Origin: Deltaproteobacteria bacterium
GTDB lineage: Bacteria > Desulfobacterota > GWC2-55-46
DNA length: 41,273 nucleotides
Assembly (NCBI GenBank): GCA_016235365.1
Contig: JACRLF010000056.1
Coordinates: 1-41,273, forward strand
Direction of reading: 5' to 3'
Position 1 is the first letter of the stretch. Each line of letters starts with the position of its first letter. The translations under genes were made by a program, and so were the position numbers. The notes beneath the pieces are model-generated. The model searched no databases and was not told the origin of the DNA. It saw only the letters and a program-made list of their open reading frames with translations. This document shows positions 19,372 to 28,259 of this stretch, piece after piece.

Positions 19372-19414
19372 TGTCTCCTTCGGATACCCCGGTTGCTTGC
19401 TCCGGGGTGGTTCA
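19372..19414 (+). repeat. Family-3 short hairpin repeat
   Basis: gtctccttcggataccccggttgcttgctccggggtggttcatt. Confidence 0.65.
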
Positions 19415-19480
19415 TTCTCTACCGACCCCATACCCATTTTTTCGGTTGTGGCTTTCTCAGCATTATGTTTTAATTTAAAA

Positions 19481-20164
19481 ATGGACAAATCCATAGTTCT
19501 TGTAAGCGGCGGCATGGACAGCGCCGTTACGGCCGCTATCGCCCTTGAAAGGGGCCCTGCGGCATTCCTCCACGTAAACTACGGGCAGAGGACGGAGACA
19601 AGGGAGCTTGAGGCCTTCCACGGCATAGCGGACTTCTACAGGGCTGAAGAGCGGCTTGTCGCGGACATAGGCTACCTTAAAGATATCGGCGGCTCGGCCC
19701 TTACGGACTGCCGCATAGGCGTGCCCGTTGGAGACCTCAACAGGAAGGATATTCCCCCGACCTACGTGCCGTTCAGGAACGCCCACCTCCTCTCCATCGC
19801 CGTATCATGGGCCGAGGTCCTGGGCGTCTCCGATATATTCATAGGCGCCGTGGAGGAGGACGGCTCCGGCTATCCGGACTGCCGGGAGGCCTTCTTCAAG
19901 TCATTCGAGGCCGCCGTGGCATTGGGCGCCGTTAGGGGCGCGTCTATAAAGATACGCACCCCGCTTATACATACGCGCAAGTCCGCGATAGTCAAACTCG
20001 GGCTTGAGCTCGACGCCCCTTTCCACCTCACGTGGTCGTGCTACGTGGACTCAAGGGCGGCGTGCGGCAGGTGCGATTCATGCCTCCTGAGGCTTCGGGG
20101 GTTCTCCGAGGCCGGGGCGATAGACGCCATACCATACAGAAAAATGAAATCTCCCAGCACTTAA
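19481..20164 (+). CDS. queC: 7-cyano-7-deazaguanine synthase
   Basis: MDKSIVLVSGGMDSAVTAAIAL PP-loop, YVPFRNAHLLSIAVSWAEVLG, IFIGAVEEDGSGYPDCREAF, CxxC...CGRCDSCLLR. The ORF track start at 19397 is too early. Confidence 0.95.
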   Translation: MDKSIVLVSGGMDSAVTAAIALERGPAAFLHVNYGQRTETRELEAFHGIADFYRAEERLVADIGYLKDIGGSALTDCRIGVPVGDLNRKDIPPTYVPFRNAHLLSIAVSWAEVLGVSDIFIGAVEEDGSGYPDCREAFFKSFEAAVALGAVRGASIKIRTPLIHTRKSAIVKLGLELDAPFHLTWSCYVDSRAACGRCDSCLLRLRGFSEAGAIDAIPYRKMKSPST

Positions 20165-20256
20165 GATACACGGCGTTTCAGAACGTTAAAAATATGACCC
20201 CTCCCGCGGCCTAAGTAGAGAGTGTCTTGCGGAAGGATTGAGAACGGAGGCCCGAT

Positions 20257-20397
20257 ATGACGTTCCTTCAGTACGTGAAGCAGAAAAAGGGCATCGACCC
20301 CGAGGGCAAGGACTTAAACGAGCTTATGAACGAGTACTACGACGATTACCTCATGTATTTGCGCGGCGTAAAGGACGGCTGCGGGCCGAAGGATTAG
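20257..20397 (+). CDS. small conserved-looking protein, 46 aa (MTFLQYVKQKKGIDPEGKDLNELMNEYYDDYLMYLRGVKDGCGPKD)
   Basis: ATG with ggagg 8 nt upstream, host-like codon use; below the ORF-track length cutoff. Confidence 0.7.
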   Translation: MTFLQYVKQKKGIDPEGKDLNELMNEYYDDYLMYLRGVKDGCGPKD

Positions 20398-20425
20398 AAT
20401 ACCTTCCACCATCCCTGGCGGCCCT

Positions 20426-20977
20426 TCAGGGATAGCGGTACGGCCACCAGGGATGATACGGGTAGTAGGGGTAGTACGGGCCATACGGCGGGTAGGGGTA
20501 ATAGGGGCTGTAGAACCAGGGGGGAGGCGTCTCGCGGCGTCTGTACTCAGAGGCCGGGGTGAGGCTTATCTCCATCGGCGTTACCACGGGGTAGGCATAG
20601 TCCATCCTGCCTATCTTCCTCACCTCGACGCGCTTGATGGTCCCGGCGACCGTGACGCGGGCGTGGGCCTTGAATATGTCCGTGTCGAGGAACTTCGGGG
20701 ACTCTATCAGGAACCTGCCCCTTGAGGAGCCGTCGGCGGGCCTGTCGTCCATATTGAGCTCGGTTTCGAGGACCTCTATGACGGTTGAGTGTTCGAGGTT
20801 CTCCGATGACATGATGACCCCGCCCCACAGTACCTTCCGCCCCCTGTAAAGCTCAGGGTTGGACTGCACCATGTCCACGGTTATGTCGCGGTCTACGTCC
20901 TTCCGGGCCTCTTTTGAGATGACCGAGCACCCGGCAACGAGGAGCAGCGCCGCGGATATCGCTAAAAGCCTTTTCAT
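20426..20977 (-). CDS. Slp-family outer membrane lipoprotein with Tyr/Pro-rich C-terminal tail
   Basis: Lipobox LLLVAGCS; VQSNPELYRGRKVLWGGVIMSSENLEHSTVIEVLETELN; tail SPYYPYPPYGPYYPYYPYHPWWPYRYP. Confidence 0.9.
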   Translation of the reverse strand: MKRLLAISAALLLVAGCSVISKEARKDVDRDITVDMVQSNPELYRGRKVLWGGVIMSSENLEHSTVIEVLETELNMDDRPADGSSRGRFLIESPKFLDTDIFKAHARVTVAGTIKRVEVRKIGRMDYAYPVVTPMEISLTPASEYRRRETPPPWFYSPYYPYPPYGPYYPYYPYHPWWPYRYP

Positions 20978-21010
20978 ACTTATATTCTATAACGTCCGGG
21001 GGTTTTGTCA

Positions 21011-22168
21011 ATGATTCCGAAATATGACTACGTCGAGATCGAGGCCAGGAGGCTCGCCCCCTACGCGGCAAAGAGCGGAGAGACCAGGGGCAGGAGGCAC
21101 AGCGAGCCCGAGCACCCGTTCAGGACCCCTTTCCAGCGCGACAGGGACAGGATAATACACTCCCACGCCTTCAGGCGGCTTGAGTACAAGACACAGGTAT
21201 TCGTCTACCACGAAGGCGACCACTACAGGACCCGGCTTACACATACGATAGAGGTGGCGCAGATATGCCGCACGATGGCCAGGGCGATGGGCCTGAACGA
21301 AGACCTCGCCGAGGCCATAGCGCTGGCCCACGACCTCGGCCACCCGCCGTTCGGCCATTCCGGGGAGAAGGTCCTTGACGGCCTTATGGCCGGCCACGGG
21401 GGGTTCGAGCACAACGCCCACAGCCTGAGGATAGTGGAGGAGCTTGAGACGCGCTATCCGGGCTTCAACGGTCTGAACCTCACGTGGGAGGTGAGGGAGG
21501 GGATAATAAAGCACAACTCAGAGCACGACAGGCCCGGGGTCAACAAAGAGTACGAGATGGACAAGTCCCCCTGCCTGGAGGCGCAGATAGCCGACATCGC
21601 GGATGAGATAGCCTACAACAACCACGACATCGACGACGGGCTCTCTTCCGAGATGATAGAGCTCGACGCCCTTGACGGCGTGGAGCTATGGAAGGAGAAC
21701 TTCGCGGCGGTGAAGGAGGAGTGCCGCGGCGCGGATATCAAGATACGGAAGTATCAGACGGTAAAGAGGATCATAAACGCCCAGGCCACCGATCTCGTGG
21801 AGACGGCGTTCAATGCAATCGAAAAGGAAGGCATACGGTCCATCGAGGACGTGAGGAAGGGCAGGCCCATAGCCCGCTTCAGCCCGGAGATGGACAGGAA
21901 GAACAGGCAGTTGAAGAAGTTCCTGCTTGTCAACCTCTACAGGCACCACAGGGTGGAGAGGATGGCGCACAAGGCCGAGAGGATAATACGGGAGCTCTTC
22001 AAGGCATACCTCAAGAACCCCAGGCTCCTGCCCCCGCGCCTGTTCTCTCACCTGGAGGAGACCGGCAAGGACGAGCACAGGGTCATATGCGACTACGTCG
22101 CCGGCATGACCGACCGTTTCGCCCTCGACGAGTTCAAGAAGCTCTTCGACCCGTACGAGAAGGTCTGA
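21011..22168 (+). CDS. dgt: deoxyguanosinetriphosphate triphosphohydrolase-like (HD) protein
   Basis: HPFRTPFQRDRDRIIHSHAFRRLEYKTQVFV, HTIEVAQICRTMARAMGLNEDLAEAIALAHDLGHPPFGHSGE. ORF track start 21005 is an alternative. Confidence 0.93.
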   Translation: MIPKYDYVEIEARRLAPYAAKSGETRGRRHSEPEHPFRTPFQRDRDRIIHSHAFRRLEYKTQVFVYHEGDHYRTRLTHTIEVAQICRTMARAMGLNEDLAEAIALAHDLGHPPFGHSGEKVLDGLMAGHGGFEHNAHSLRIVEELETRYPGFNGLNLTWEVREGIIKHNSEHDRPGVNKEYEMDKSPCLEAQIADIADEIAYNNHDIDDGLSSEMIELDALDGVELWKENFAAVKEECRGADIKIRKYQTVKRIINAQATDLVETAFNAIEKEGIRSIEDVRKGRPIARFSPEMDRKNRQLKKFLLVNLYRHHRVERMAHKAERIIRELFKAYLKNPRLLPPRLFSHLEETGKDEHRVICDYVAGMTDRFALDEFKKLFDPYEKV

Positions 22169-22274
22169 TCGGTAAATGAGCCGCGGGCCCTGTCTCCCTC
22201 CCTCTTTTTTACTCCCTTCCCGACCGCCTTCACGAATGGGTGGGTCCCCGTTGGAAAAAATTTCTTCTTTTCTC

Positions 22275-22303
22275 TTGACACGCCATCAAAACAGGACTAA
22301 TAT
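22275..22303 (+). promoter_or_regulatory. sigma70-type promoter upstream of the Rrf2 gene
   Basis: TTGACA (22275-22280), 17-nt spacer, TAATAT (22298-22303). Confidence 0.65.
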
Positions 22304-22480
22304 CATCCAAAATATCCTCTTGTAAGACGGGCGGGGCTCCCGCTGAATTCAAGTCCGCTTTAGAAAGGGGCTGACTTACAAAGCGGGCGGCCACTGGGCA
22401 AACGCGGTTCCGGCTGGATCAGGCAATGCCGGTGAGGAGAGGGTTTTCATGGTCTCAAGTCAAGACAAAAAGGAGCGTAG

Positions 22481-22918
22481 GTGCTCAAGCTGACAAGGGA
22501 TTGCGAGTACGCGCTGATGGCAGTACTCTATCTCGCATCGCAGCCGGAGGGCAAGGTCTCGCTCGTAAGGGAGATAGCCGAGGCCAGGGACATGCCCCGC
22601 ACCTACCTCTCCAAGATCATGCAGCACCTGGCAAGGGCCGGCCTGGTAAGGTCGCGCCGGGGGGCCAACGGGGGCTTGGTCCTCGGACGGCCCTCCGGGA
22701 GCATTACGATGAAAGACGTCATAGAGGCCGTGGAGGGCCCCATCCGCTTGAACGTCTGTCTTACCGGGAAAGGGGCGTGCCCGAGGGACGAAGAGTGCCC
22801 GGCCCTTCCCGTCTGGGTAAAGGCCCAGAAGAGCATGATAGAGGTACTTAAAGGCAAGACAATGGCACAGCTCGTAAAAGACGGCATGATGATGAAGAAG
22901 GGCGCCGGTGGAGTGTAG
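22481..22918 (+). CDS. Rrf2-family transcriptional regulator (probable Fe-S cluster type)
   Basis: GTG start after aaggag; LTRDCEYALMAVLYLASQPEGKVSLVREIAEARDMPRTYLSKIMQHLARAGLVRSRRGANGGLVL; CLTGKGACPRDEEC cysteines. Confidence 0.93.
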   Translation: MLKLTRDCEYALMAVLYLASQPEGKVSLVREIAEARDMPRTYLSKIMQHLARAGLVRSRRGANGGLVLGRPSGSITMKDVIEAVEGPIRLNVCLTGKGACPRDEECPALPVWVKAQKSMIEVLKGKTMAQLVKDGMMMKKGAGGV

Positions 22919-23131
22919 AAAAAAGAGGAAGGGATTTTTTTTAAAGATTAAAAAGACCAATAAGGCCTTAAAGACCTTTTTAGTGTTTTGTTCGGGTATA
23001 TTTCCCTGATATAATATGTTAAAGACCGGCATCCGTACCGCTAAATTCACCTGACGGGCCTCAAGACCCCTTGGGGCTCGTCTTCCGTATAAAAGAAAAA
23101 AGAGGCCTGATAAGTCAAGGAAGGAGGTTAT

Positions 23132-24586
23132 ATGTCAGAAGGTGTCATTCAAAACCCGTCAACACAGTCTCACACCGGCGGCATGCCGATGGAGCCGCCT
23201 CCATCGTACAATGACGCGGTGGTCAGGAAGTTCTGCGTCATGGCCGTGGTCTGGGGGATAGTAGGCATGCTCGTTGGGGTACTTGCCGCCTCCGAGCTCG
23301 CGTTCCCCTTCATGAACCTCAACCTGCCGTACCTGACCTTCGGCAGGATCCGTCCGCTCCACACCAACGCCGTCATATTCGCCTTCGGCGGCTGCGTCCT
23401 GTTCGCATCCATCTACTACTCGGTGCAGAGGACATCGAGGGTCCGCCTCTTCAGCGACACTATCGCCGACATAACGTTCTGGGGATGGCAGCTCATAATA
23501 GTCCTTGCCGCCCTCACCCTTCCGCTGGGCATCACTGCGGGAAAGGAATACGCCGAGCTCGAATGGCCGATAGACGTGCTCATAGCCGTCGTCTGGGTGC
23601 TCCTGGGCGTGAACTTCTTCGGCACCCTCTGGAAGAGGAAGGAAAAGCACATCTACGTGGGGAACTGGTTCTTCATGGCGCTGATAATAACCATAACGGT
23701 TTTGCACGTCTTCAACTCCCTGGAGATCCCCGTTACGCTCTTTAAATCCTATTCGGCGTACTCCGGGGTGCAGGACGCCATGGTCCAGTGGTGGTACGGA
23801 CACAACGCCGTGGGCTTCTTCCTGACGGCGGGGTTCCTGGGGATAATGTACTACTTCCTCCCCAAGCAGGCGCAGATGCCGATATACAGCTACAAGCTCT
23901 CGATACTCCACTTCTGGACCCTGATATTCCTCTATATCTGGGCAGGCCCGCACCACCTCCTCTACACCGCCCTGCCGGACTGGACGCAGACGCTCGGCAT
24001 GACCTTCAGCGTCATGCTGATCGCGCCCTCATGGGGGGGGATGGTAAACGGCCTCATGACGCTCAAGGGCGCATGGGACAAGCTGCGCACAGACCCGATC
24101 CTCAAGTTCATGGTTGTCGCCATATCCTTCTACGGGATGTCCACCTTCGAGGGGCCGATGATGGCGGTGAGGTCGGTGAACGCGCTCTCCCACTACACGG
24201 ACTGGGGGATAGGACACGTCCACAGCGGCGCGCTCGGCTGGGTGGCGATGATAAGCATAGGCGCGCTCTACTACATGATCCCGCGCGTATTCGGCAAGAC
24301 CGGCATGCACAGCGTCAAGCTCATCAACACGCACTTCTGGATGGCCACCATCGGCGTCGTCGTTTACATAGTGGCGATGTGGATATCCGGGATAACGCAG
24401 GGGCTGATGTGGAAGGCGGTAAACCCCGACGGCTCGCTCACGTACACCTTCGCCGAGTCCGTGGCGGCGATGCACCCGTACTATGTGATGAGGCTCATCG
24501 GCGGGCTCATATATCTAACGGGCATGCTTCTCATGGGGTATAACACGATAATGACCGGCAAGGCCGCGGAAAGGAGGCCGGCATGA
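23132..24586 (+). CDS. ccoN: cbb3-type cytochrome c oxidase subunit I
   Basis: [66 protein letters not shown]; strong aaggaggt RBS. Confidence 0.97.
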   Translation: MSEGVIQNPSTQSHTGGMPMEPPPSYNDAVVRKFCVMAVVWGIVGMLVGVLAASELAFPFMNLNLPYLTFGRIRPLHTNAVIFAFGGCVLFASIYYSVQRTSRVRLFSDTIADITFWGWQLIIVLAALTLPLGITAGKEYAELEWPIDVLIAVVWVLLGVNFFGTLWKRKEKHIYVGNWFFMALIITITVLHVFNSLEIPVTLFKSYSAYSGVQDAMVQWWYGHNAVGFFLTAGFLGIMYYFLPKQAQMPIYSYKLSILHFWTLIFLYIWAGPHHLLYTALPDWTQTLGMTFSVMLIAPSWGGMVNGLMTLKGAWDKLRTDPILKFMVVAISFYGMSTFEGPMMAVRSVNALSHYTDWGIGHVHSGALGWVAMISIGALYYMIPRVFGKTGMHSVKLINTHFWMATIGVVVYIVAMWISGITQGLMWKAVNPDGSLTYTFAESVAAMHPYYVMRLIGGLIYLTGMLLMGYNTIMTGKAAERRPA

Positions 24587-25185
24587 AGCACGAGGCGATA
24601 GAGAAAAACAGCCTTCTCATGGCGATACTTATTACCTGCGTCATCAGCGTGGGCGGCCTTGTAGAGATAACGCCGCTCTTTTTCCTCAAGAGCACCATAC
24701 CGCCGCTCGAGGGAGTGCACCCGTACACGCCGCTCCAGCTCGAGGGCAGGGATATATATATACGGGAGGGGTGCTACAATTGCCACTCCCAGATGATACG
24801 GCCGTTCAGGGCCGAGACGGAGCGCTACGGCCCGTACTCGAAACCGGCCGAGTCCATGTACGACCACCCGTTTCAGTGGGGCTCGAAGAGGACGGGGCCG
24901 GACCTGGCGAGGGTCGGCAAGAAGTACCCGGACTCCTGGCACGTGCAGCACATGGACGACCCGAGGAGCATAGTGCCGGAGTCCGTCATGCCCAGGTACC
25001 CCTGGCTCGCCAGGAACGACCTCGACGCAAGCCACGTGCAGGCCAAGATGAGGGCCTTGAGGACCGTCGGCGTGCCGTACACGGACGCGGACATAGCGGG
25101 CGCCCCACCCCAGGTCGCCGCCAAAAAGGAACTCGACGCGCTGATAGCTTACCTGCAGTCCCTCGGGACCGCGGTCAGGAGGTAG
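24583..25185 (+). CDS. ccoO: cbb3-type cytochrome c oxidase subunit II (mono-heme)
   Basis: [58 protein letters not shown]. Confidence 0.97.
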   Translation: MKHEAIEKNSLLMAILITCVISVGGLVEITPLFFLKSTIPPLEGVHPYTPLQLEGRDIYIREGCYNCHSQMIRPFRAETERYGPYSKPAESMYDHPFQWGSKRTGPDLARVGKKYPDSWHVQHMDDPRSIVPESVMPRYPWLARNDLDASHVQAKMRALRTVGVPYTDADIAGAPPQVAAKKELDALIAYLQSLGTAVRR

Positions 25186-25189
25186 CCCC

Positions 25190-25333
25190 ATGGAAGAGAT
25201 GCTGTCGTTCAGCAAGACGTTCTCGCTCGTCTACTTCTTCGTCATCTACTGTTGCATACTCTTCTGGGTCTTCAGGAAGAAGAACAGGAAGAGGCTGGAG
25301 GAGCACAGGCACATCCCGCTGGCCGAGGATTAG
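25190..25333 (+). CDS. ccoQ: CcoQ-like cbb3 oxidase subunit (47 aa)
   Basis: MEEMLSFSKTFSLVYFFVIYCCILFWVFRKKNRKRLEEHRHIPLAED; one TM helix, directly after ccoO. Not in the ORF track. Confidence 0.85.
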   Translation: MEEMLSFSKTFSLVYFFVIYCCILFWVFRKKNRKRLEEHRHIPLAED

Positions 25334-25473
25334 GCCCGACGGGATAAAAAGAGAGCCGTTCTTTAGATGCGCCGCGGGCGCGGCCGTCCGGGAAGAGGCT
25401 CCCTTGCATCGGCCCCTCCCGGCAAGACGGCGGAGAGCTGAAAATTCGTTTAACAGGATGAGGAAAAACTCAA

Positions 25474-25517
25474 AATTTTTTTAACGTTCTGTAACCCCTG
25501 TGGTTTGCACTCCAGGG
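25474..25517 (-). repeat. Family-4 repeat (single copy)
   Basis: Reverse complement CCTGGAGTGCAAACCACAGGGGTTACAGAACGTTAAAAAA matches the 9874 copy. Confidence 0.75.
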
Positions 25518-25530
25518 AGATTTCATTCAG

Positions 25531-25732
25531 GTTGCTCAAAAAGTTACAGATGCGAGGAGTCGAGAAAGTGAGGCAGGGCTCCCATTGCGTCTTTACAATT
25601 GCAATGGGAAGTCGTACTTTGTCCGTACGCCGCAGTGACGAACATGCATAGCGAGCGCGAGGCCCGCTCGCGGGGAGCTTCAACGCCGAGACGACAAAGC
25701 AGATGTGACTTTTTCAGCGACCTGCTTAAAAA
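25531..25732 (+). repeat. Family-2 MITE-like repeat with a nested family-1 insertion, between ccoQ and ccoP
   Basis: gttgctcaaaaagt ... actttttcagcgacctgc end sequences; internal hairpins cccattgc...gcaatggg and gtac...gtac; family-1 at 25639-25682. Confidence 0.75.
25639..25682 (+). repeat. Family-1 repeat, short copy (about 44 bp), nested in family-2
   Basis: cgaacatgcatagcgagcgcgaggcccgctcgcggggagcttca. Confidence 0.8.
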
Positions 25733-25748
25733 TTACGGAGGTTGCAAT

Positions 25749-26258
25749 ATGCCAGAGAAGATAGGACACCCGATAGACGGCATAGAGGAATACAACAACC
25801 CGGTACCCCGGTGGCTTATGTGGCTCCTTTACTTCACCATGCTGGTCGCCGTAGTGTACTGGATAATGTATCCGGGCTGGTGGCCGGGCGCGCTGGGCTG
25901 GAGCTCGGCCGGGATGTACCGTGAGGAGGTGGCCGCCTCGGAGGCGCGGTACGCGGCCATGAGGCCGAAGAAGGCCGACATCAACGTCCTCATACACGAC
26001 CCTGGCGCCATAGCCGAGGGCACGAAGATATTCGCACAGAACTGCACCCCATGCCACGGCGCCGAGGCCAGGGGGGACACCGGCATAGGCCCGAACCTTA
26101 CCGACAAGACATGGATATACGGCGGCAAGCCCGAGCAGATAGTCCACACCATAACCAATGGCACGGCGAACGGCATGCCGACGTGGGGCCCTCAGCTCGG
26201 AGAAGAAAAGATACAGAAGGCCGCGGCCTTCGTCCACAGCCTGGGCGGCGGAGAGTAA
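25749..26258 (+). CDS. ccoP: cbb3-type oxidase subunit III, single-haem short form
   Basis: MPEKIGHPIDGIEEYNNPVPRWLMWLLYFTMLVAVVYWIMYPGW; one CXXCH only (CTPCH). Confidence 0.93.
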   Translation: MPEKIGHPIDGIEEYNNPVPRWLMWLLYFTMLVAVVYWIMYPGWWPGALGWSSAGMYREEVAASEARYAAMRPKKADINVLIHDPGAIAEGTKIFAQNCTPCHGAEARGDTGIGPNLTDKTWIYGGKPEQIVHTITNGTANGMPTWGPQLGEEKIQKAAAFVHSLGGGE

Positions 26259-26282
26259 TCAGCGCGCTGCCAGAGGTGTAAT

Positions 26283-27665
26283 ATGTCCGGCATAATGGAG
26301 CAAGGCGTAAAGATATACGCAAAGAGCGTAAGGGGCAGGTTCAGGACCATAAGGTGGTCGATAAGCGCCCTTCTGCTCGGCGTCTTTTTCGCGTTGCCGT
26401 GGATAAGGTTCGAGGGCAGGCAGGCCGTCCTCTTCGATATCCCGGAGAGGAAGTTCTACATCTTCAACCTCATCATCTGGCCGCAGGAGGGCTACTACCT
26501 GGCCATACTCCTGGTCTTCCTGGCCATCTCCCTCTTCGTGTTCACCGCGGTCGCCGGAAGGCTCTGGTGCGGGTATGCCTGCCCCCAGACCGTCTTCACC
26601 GACATATTCGGGTCCATAGAGCGGCTCATCGAGGGCGACAGAAGGCAGAGGATGGAGCTTGACGGTTCCGGGCTGTCGGCGCGCAAGGCAATAGAGAAGG
26701 CGGCAAAGCACTCCATTTGGATAATCTTCTCCTTTGCCACGGCCTTTGCCTTTGTCGCCTACTTCGTCCCGGCCCGCCTCCTGCTTCAGAGGCTTGCGAC
26801 CCTGACGCTCACGAACGCGAACGTCTTCTGGCTCGCGTTCTTCACCGTCACCACCTACGTCGACTGCGCGTTCATCAAGGAGCTCATGTGCCTGGTCCCG
26901 TGCCCATACGGCCGGTTCCAGAGCGCGCTCTTCGACCAGGACACCCTGATAATCGGCTATGACGGCAATAGGGGCGAGCCGAGGGGGCACATAAAGAAGA
27001 CGGAGGTCAAGGCCGCCGGCGACTGCATCGACTGCACGCTGTGCGTACAGGTCTGCCCCACGGGCATCGACATCCGCAACGGGCTACAGTACGAATGCAT
27101 CGCGTGCGCCCAGTGCATTGACGCGTGCAACTCGGTGATGAGGAAGGTCGGGCGCCCGGAGGGGCTCATACGCTACGGGTCGTTGAGGTCTCTCGGCGGG
27201 GGGCGCGCCGGCGTGTTGAGGCCGCGGGTGGTCGTCTACGCCGCGATACTGACGGCGCTCTTCTCGATGTTCGCGTACAAGCTGGCCACGAGGATCCCGC
27301 TCGACGTGGAGGTGCTGAGGGACAGGGCCTCGCTCTACCAGAAGACCGCGGACGGCAGGATAACGAACCTCTACGTCATAAAGGCGATGAACATGGACAG
27401 AAGGGACCACAGGTACGTCATAAAGACAAAGGGCATCGACGCGGACATCATAACGGGCGCGAACCCGATATCGGTCAGAAGCGGAGAGGTCTACCAGGCG
27501 CCTCTCGCGCTAATCACGAGGGACGGAAGGCTTGAGGGGAGCGTAAACCGCTTCGACTTTATCCTCGAGGACATGGACGACCCGCGCTCTGTCGCCCGCA
27601 GGCAGAGCACCTTTCTGGTCCCTGTGGACAAGGTGCGGGTATCCAGAAAAGACGAGCGCGATTAA
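26283..27665 (+). CDS. ccoG: cytochrome c oxidase accessory protein CcoG (FixG)
   Basis: LWCGYACPQTVFTDIFGSIERLIEGDRRQR; CIDCTLCVQVCPTGIDIRNGLQYECIACAQCIDACN. Confidence 0.96.
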   Translation: MSGIMEQGVKIYAKSVRGRFRTIRWSISALLLGVFFALPWIRFEGRQAVLFDIPERKFYIFNLIIWPQEGYYLAILLVFLAISLFVFTAVAGRLWCGYACPQTVFTDIFGSIERLIEGDRRQRMELDGSGLSARKAIEKAAKHSIWIIFSFATAFAFVAYFVPARLLLQRLATLTLTNANVFWLAFFTVTTYVDCAFIKELMCLVPCPYGRFQSALFDQDTLIIGYDGNRGEPRGHIKKTEVKAAGDCIDCTLCVQVCPTGIDIRNGLQYECIACAQCIDACNSVMRKVGRPEGLIRYGSLRSLGGGRAGVLRPRVVVYAAILTALFSMFAYKLATRIPLDVEVLRDRASLYQKTADGRITNLYVIKAMNMDRRDHRYVIKTKGIDADIITGANPISVRSGEVYQAPLALITRDGRLEGSVNRFDFILEDMDDPRSVARRQSTFLVPVDKVRVSRKDERD

Positions 27666-27677
27666 CGGGGGCATAAT

Positions 27678-28259
27678 ATGAACATGCATAGCGAGCGCGA
27701 GGCCCGCGGCAAGCCGCGGGGTCAAGCGAGCGGATCGGATATGGATACCTTATTACATGTCGAAGATTCCCGCGGAAAAGCCGCGGGGAGCTTCAAGAAA
27801 AGATCGGCATGGCCGCTGACTATCGCGGTTTTCTTAGGCGTCGTGTTCGCGGTTAACTTCACGCTCCTCTACCTCGCGTTAAGTACGGACGACGGGCTGG
27901 CCGAGGAGAACTACTATGAAAAGGGGCTAATGTATAACAGCATGCTCCGGAACGAAAAGGAGCTGGGCTGGGATATAGAGCTCTCCTTCGACGGGACTCC
28001 GGGCGCAAGGCCCGCGAACAGCGTAAACGTCAGGATATACGACAGGGCCGGAGCCGGGTTGGAGGGCGCCGCGGTAAAGGTCACCCTGCGGCGGCCCACC
28101 TCGGACAGGTACGACAGGGTCTTCGACCTCGCCAACTCCGGCGCAGGCCCGTCATACAGCGGAGCCATCACTATCCCGCTGCCCGGCATATGGGACTTAA
28201 GGGTCACCGCCGGGAAGGACGGCCATGAGATGGAAAAGACCTTCAGGATACACGTATGA
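27678..28259 (+). CDS. ccoH: FixH/CcoH family protein with a family-1 repeat-encoded N-terminal extension
   Basis: Between ccoG and ccoI; after about 40 repeat-derived residues: SAWPLTIAVFLGVVFAVNFTLLYLAL...ENYYEKGLMYN. Confidence 0.9.
   Translation: MNMHSEREARGKPRGQASGSDMDTLLHVEDSRGKAAGSFKKRSAWPLTIAVFLGVVFAVNFTLLYLALSTDDGLAEENYYEKGLMYNSMLRNEKELGWDIELSFDGTPGARPANSVNVRIYDRAGAGLEGAAVKVTLRRPTSDRYDRVFDLANSGAGPSYSGAITIPLPGIWDLRVTAGKDGHEMEKTFRIHV
27679..27795 (+). repeat. Family-1 palindromic repeat in frame in ccoH (117 bp)
   Basis: tgaacatgcatagcgagcgcgaggcccgcggcaagccgcggggtcaagcgagcgg...cccgcggaaaagccgcggggagcttca; encodes [38 protein letters not shown]. Confidence 0.95.

Noticed and set aside
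19414-19480. preQ1 riboswitch upstream of queC
   Set aside because: No convincing short pseudoknot aptamer motif was seen by eye in the 65-bp leader.
25599-25748. N-terminal 50 residues of the ORF-track ccoP (MQWEVV...NMHSEREARSRGAS...)
   Set aside because: They are translations of the nested repeats; ATG at 25749 with ggagg upstream is the real ccoP start, so this copy is not counted as an in-gene insertion.
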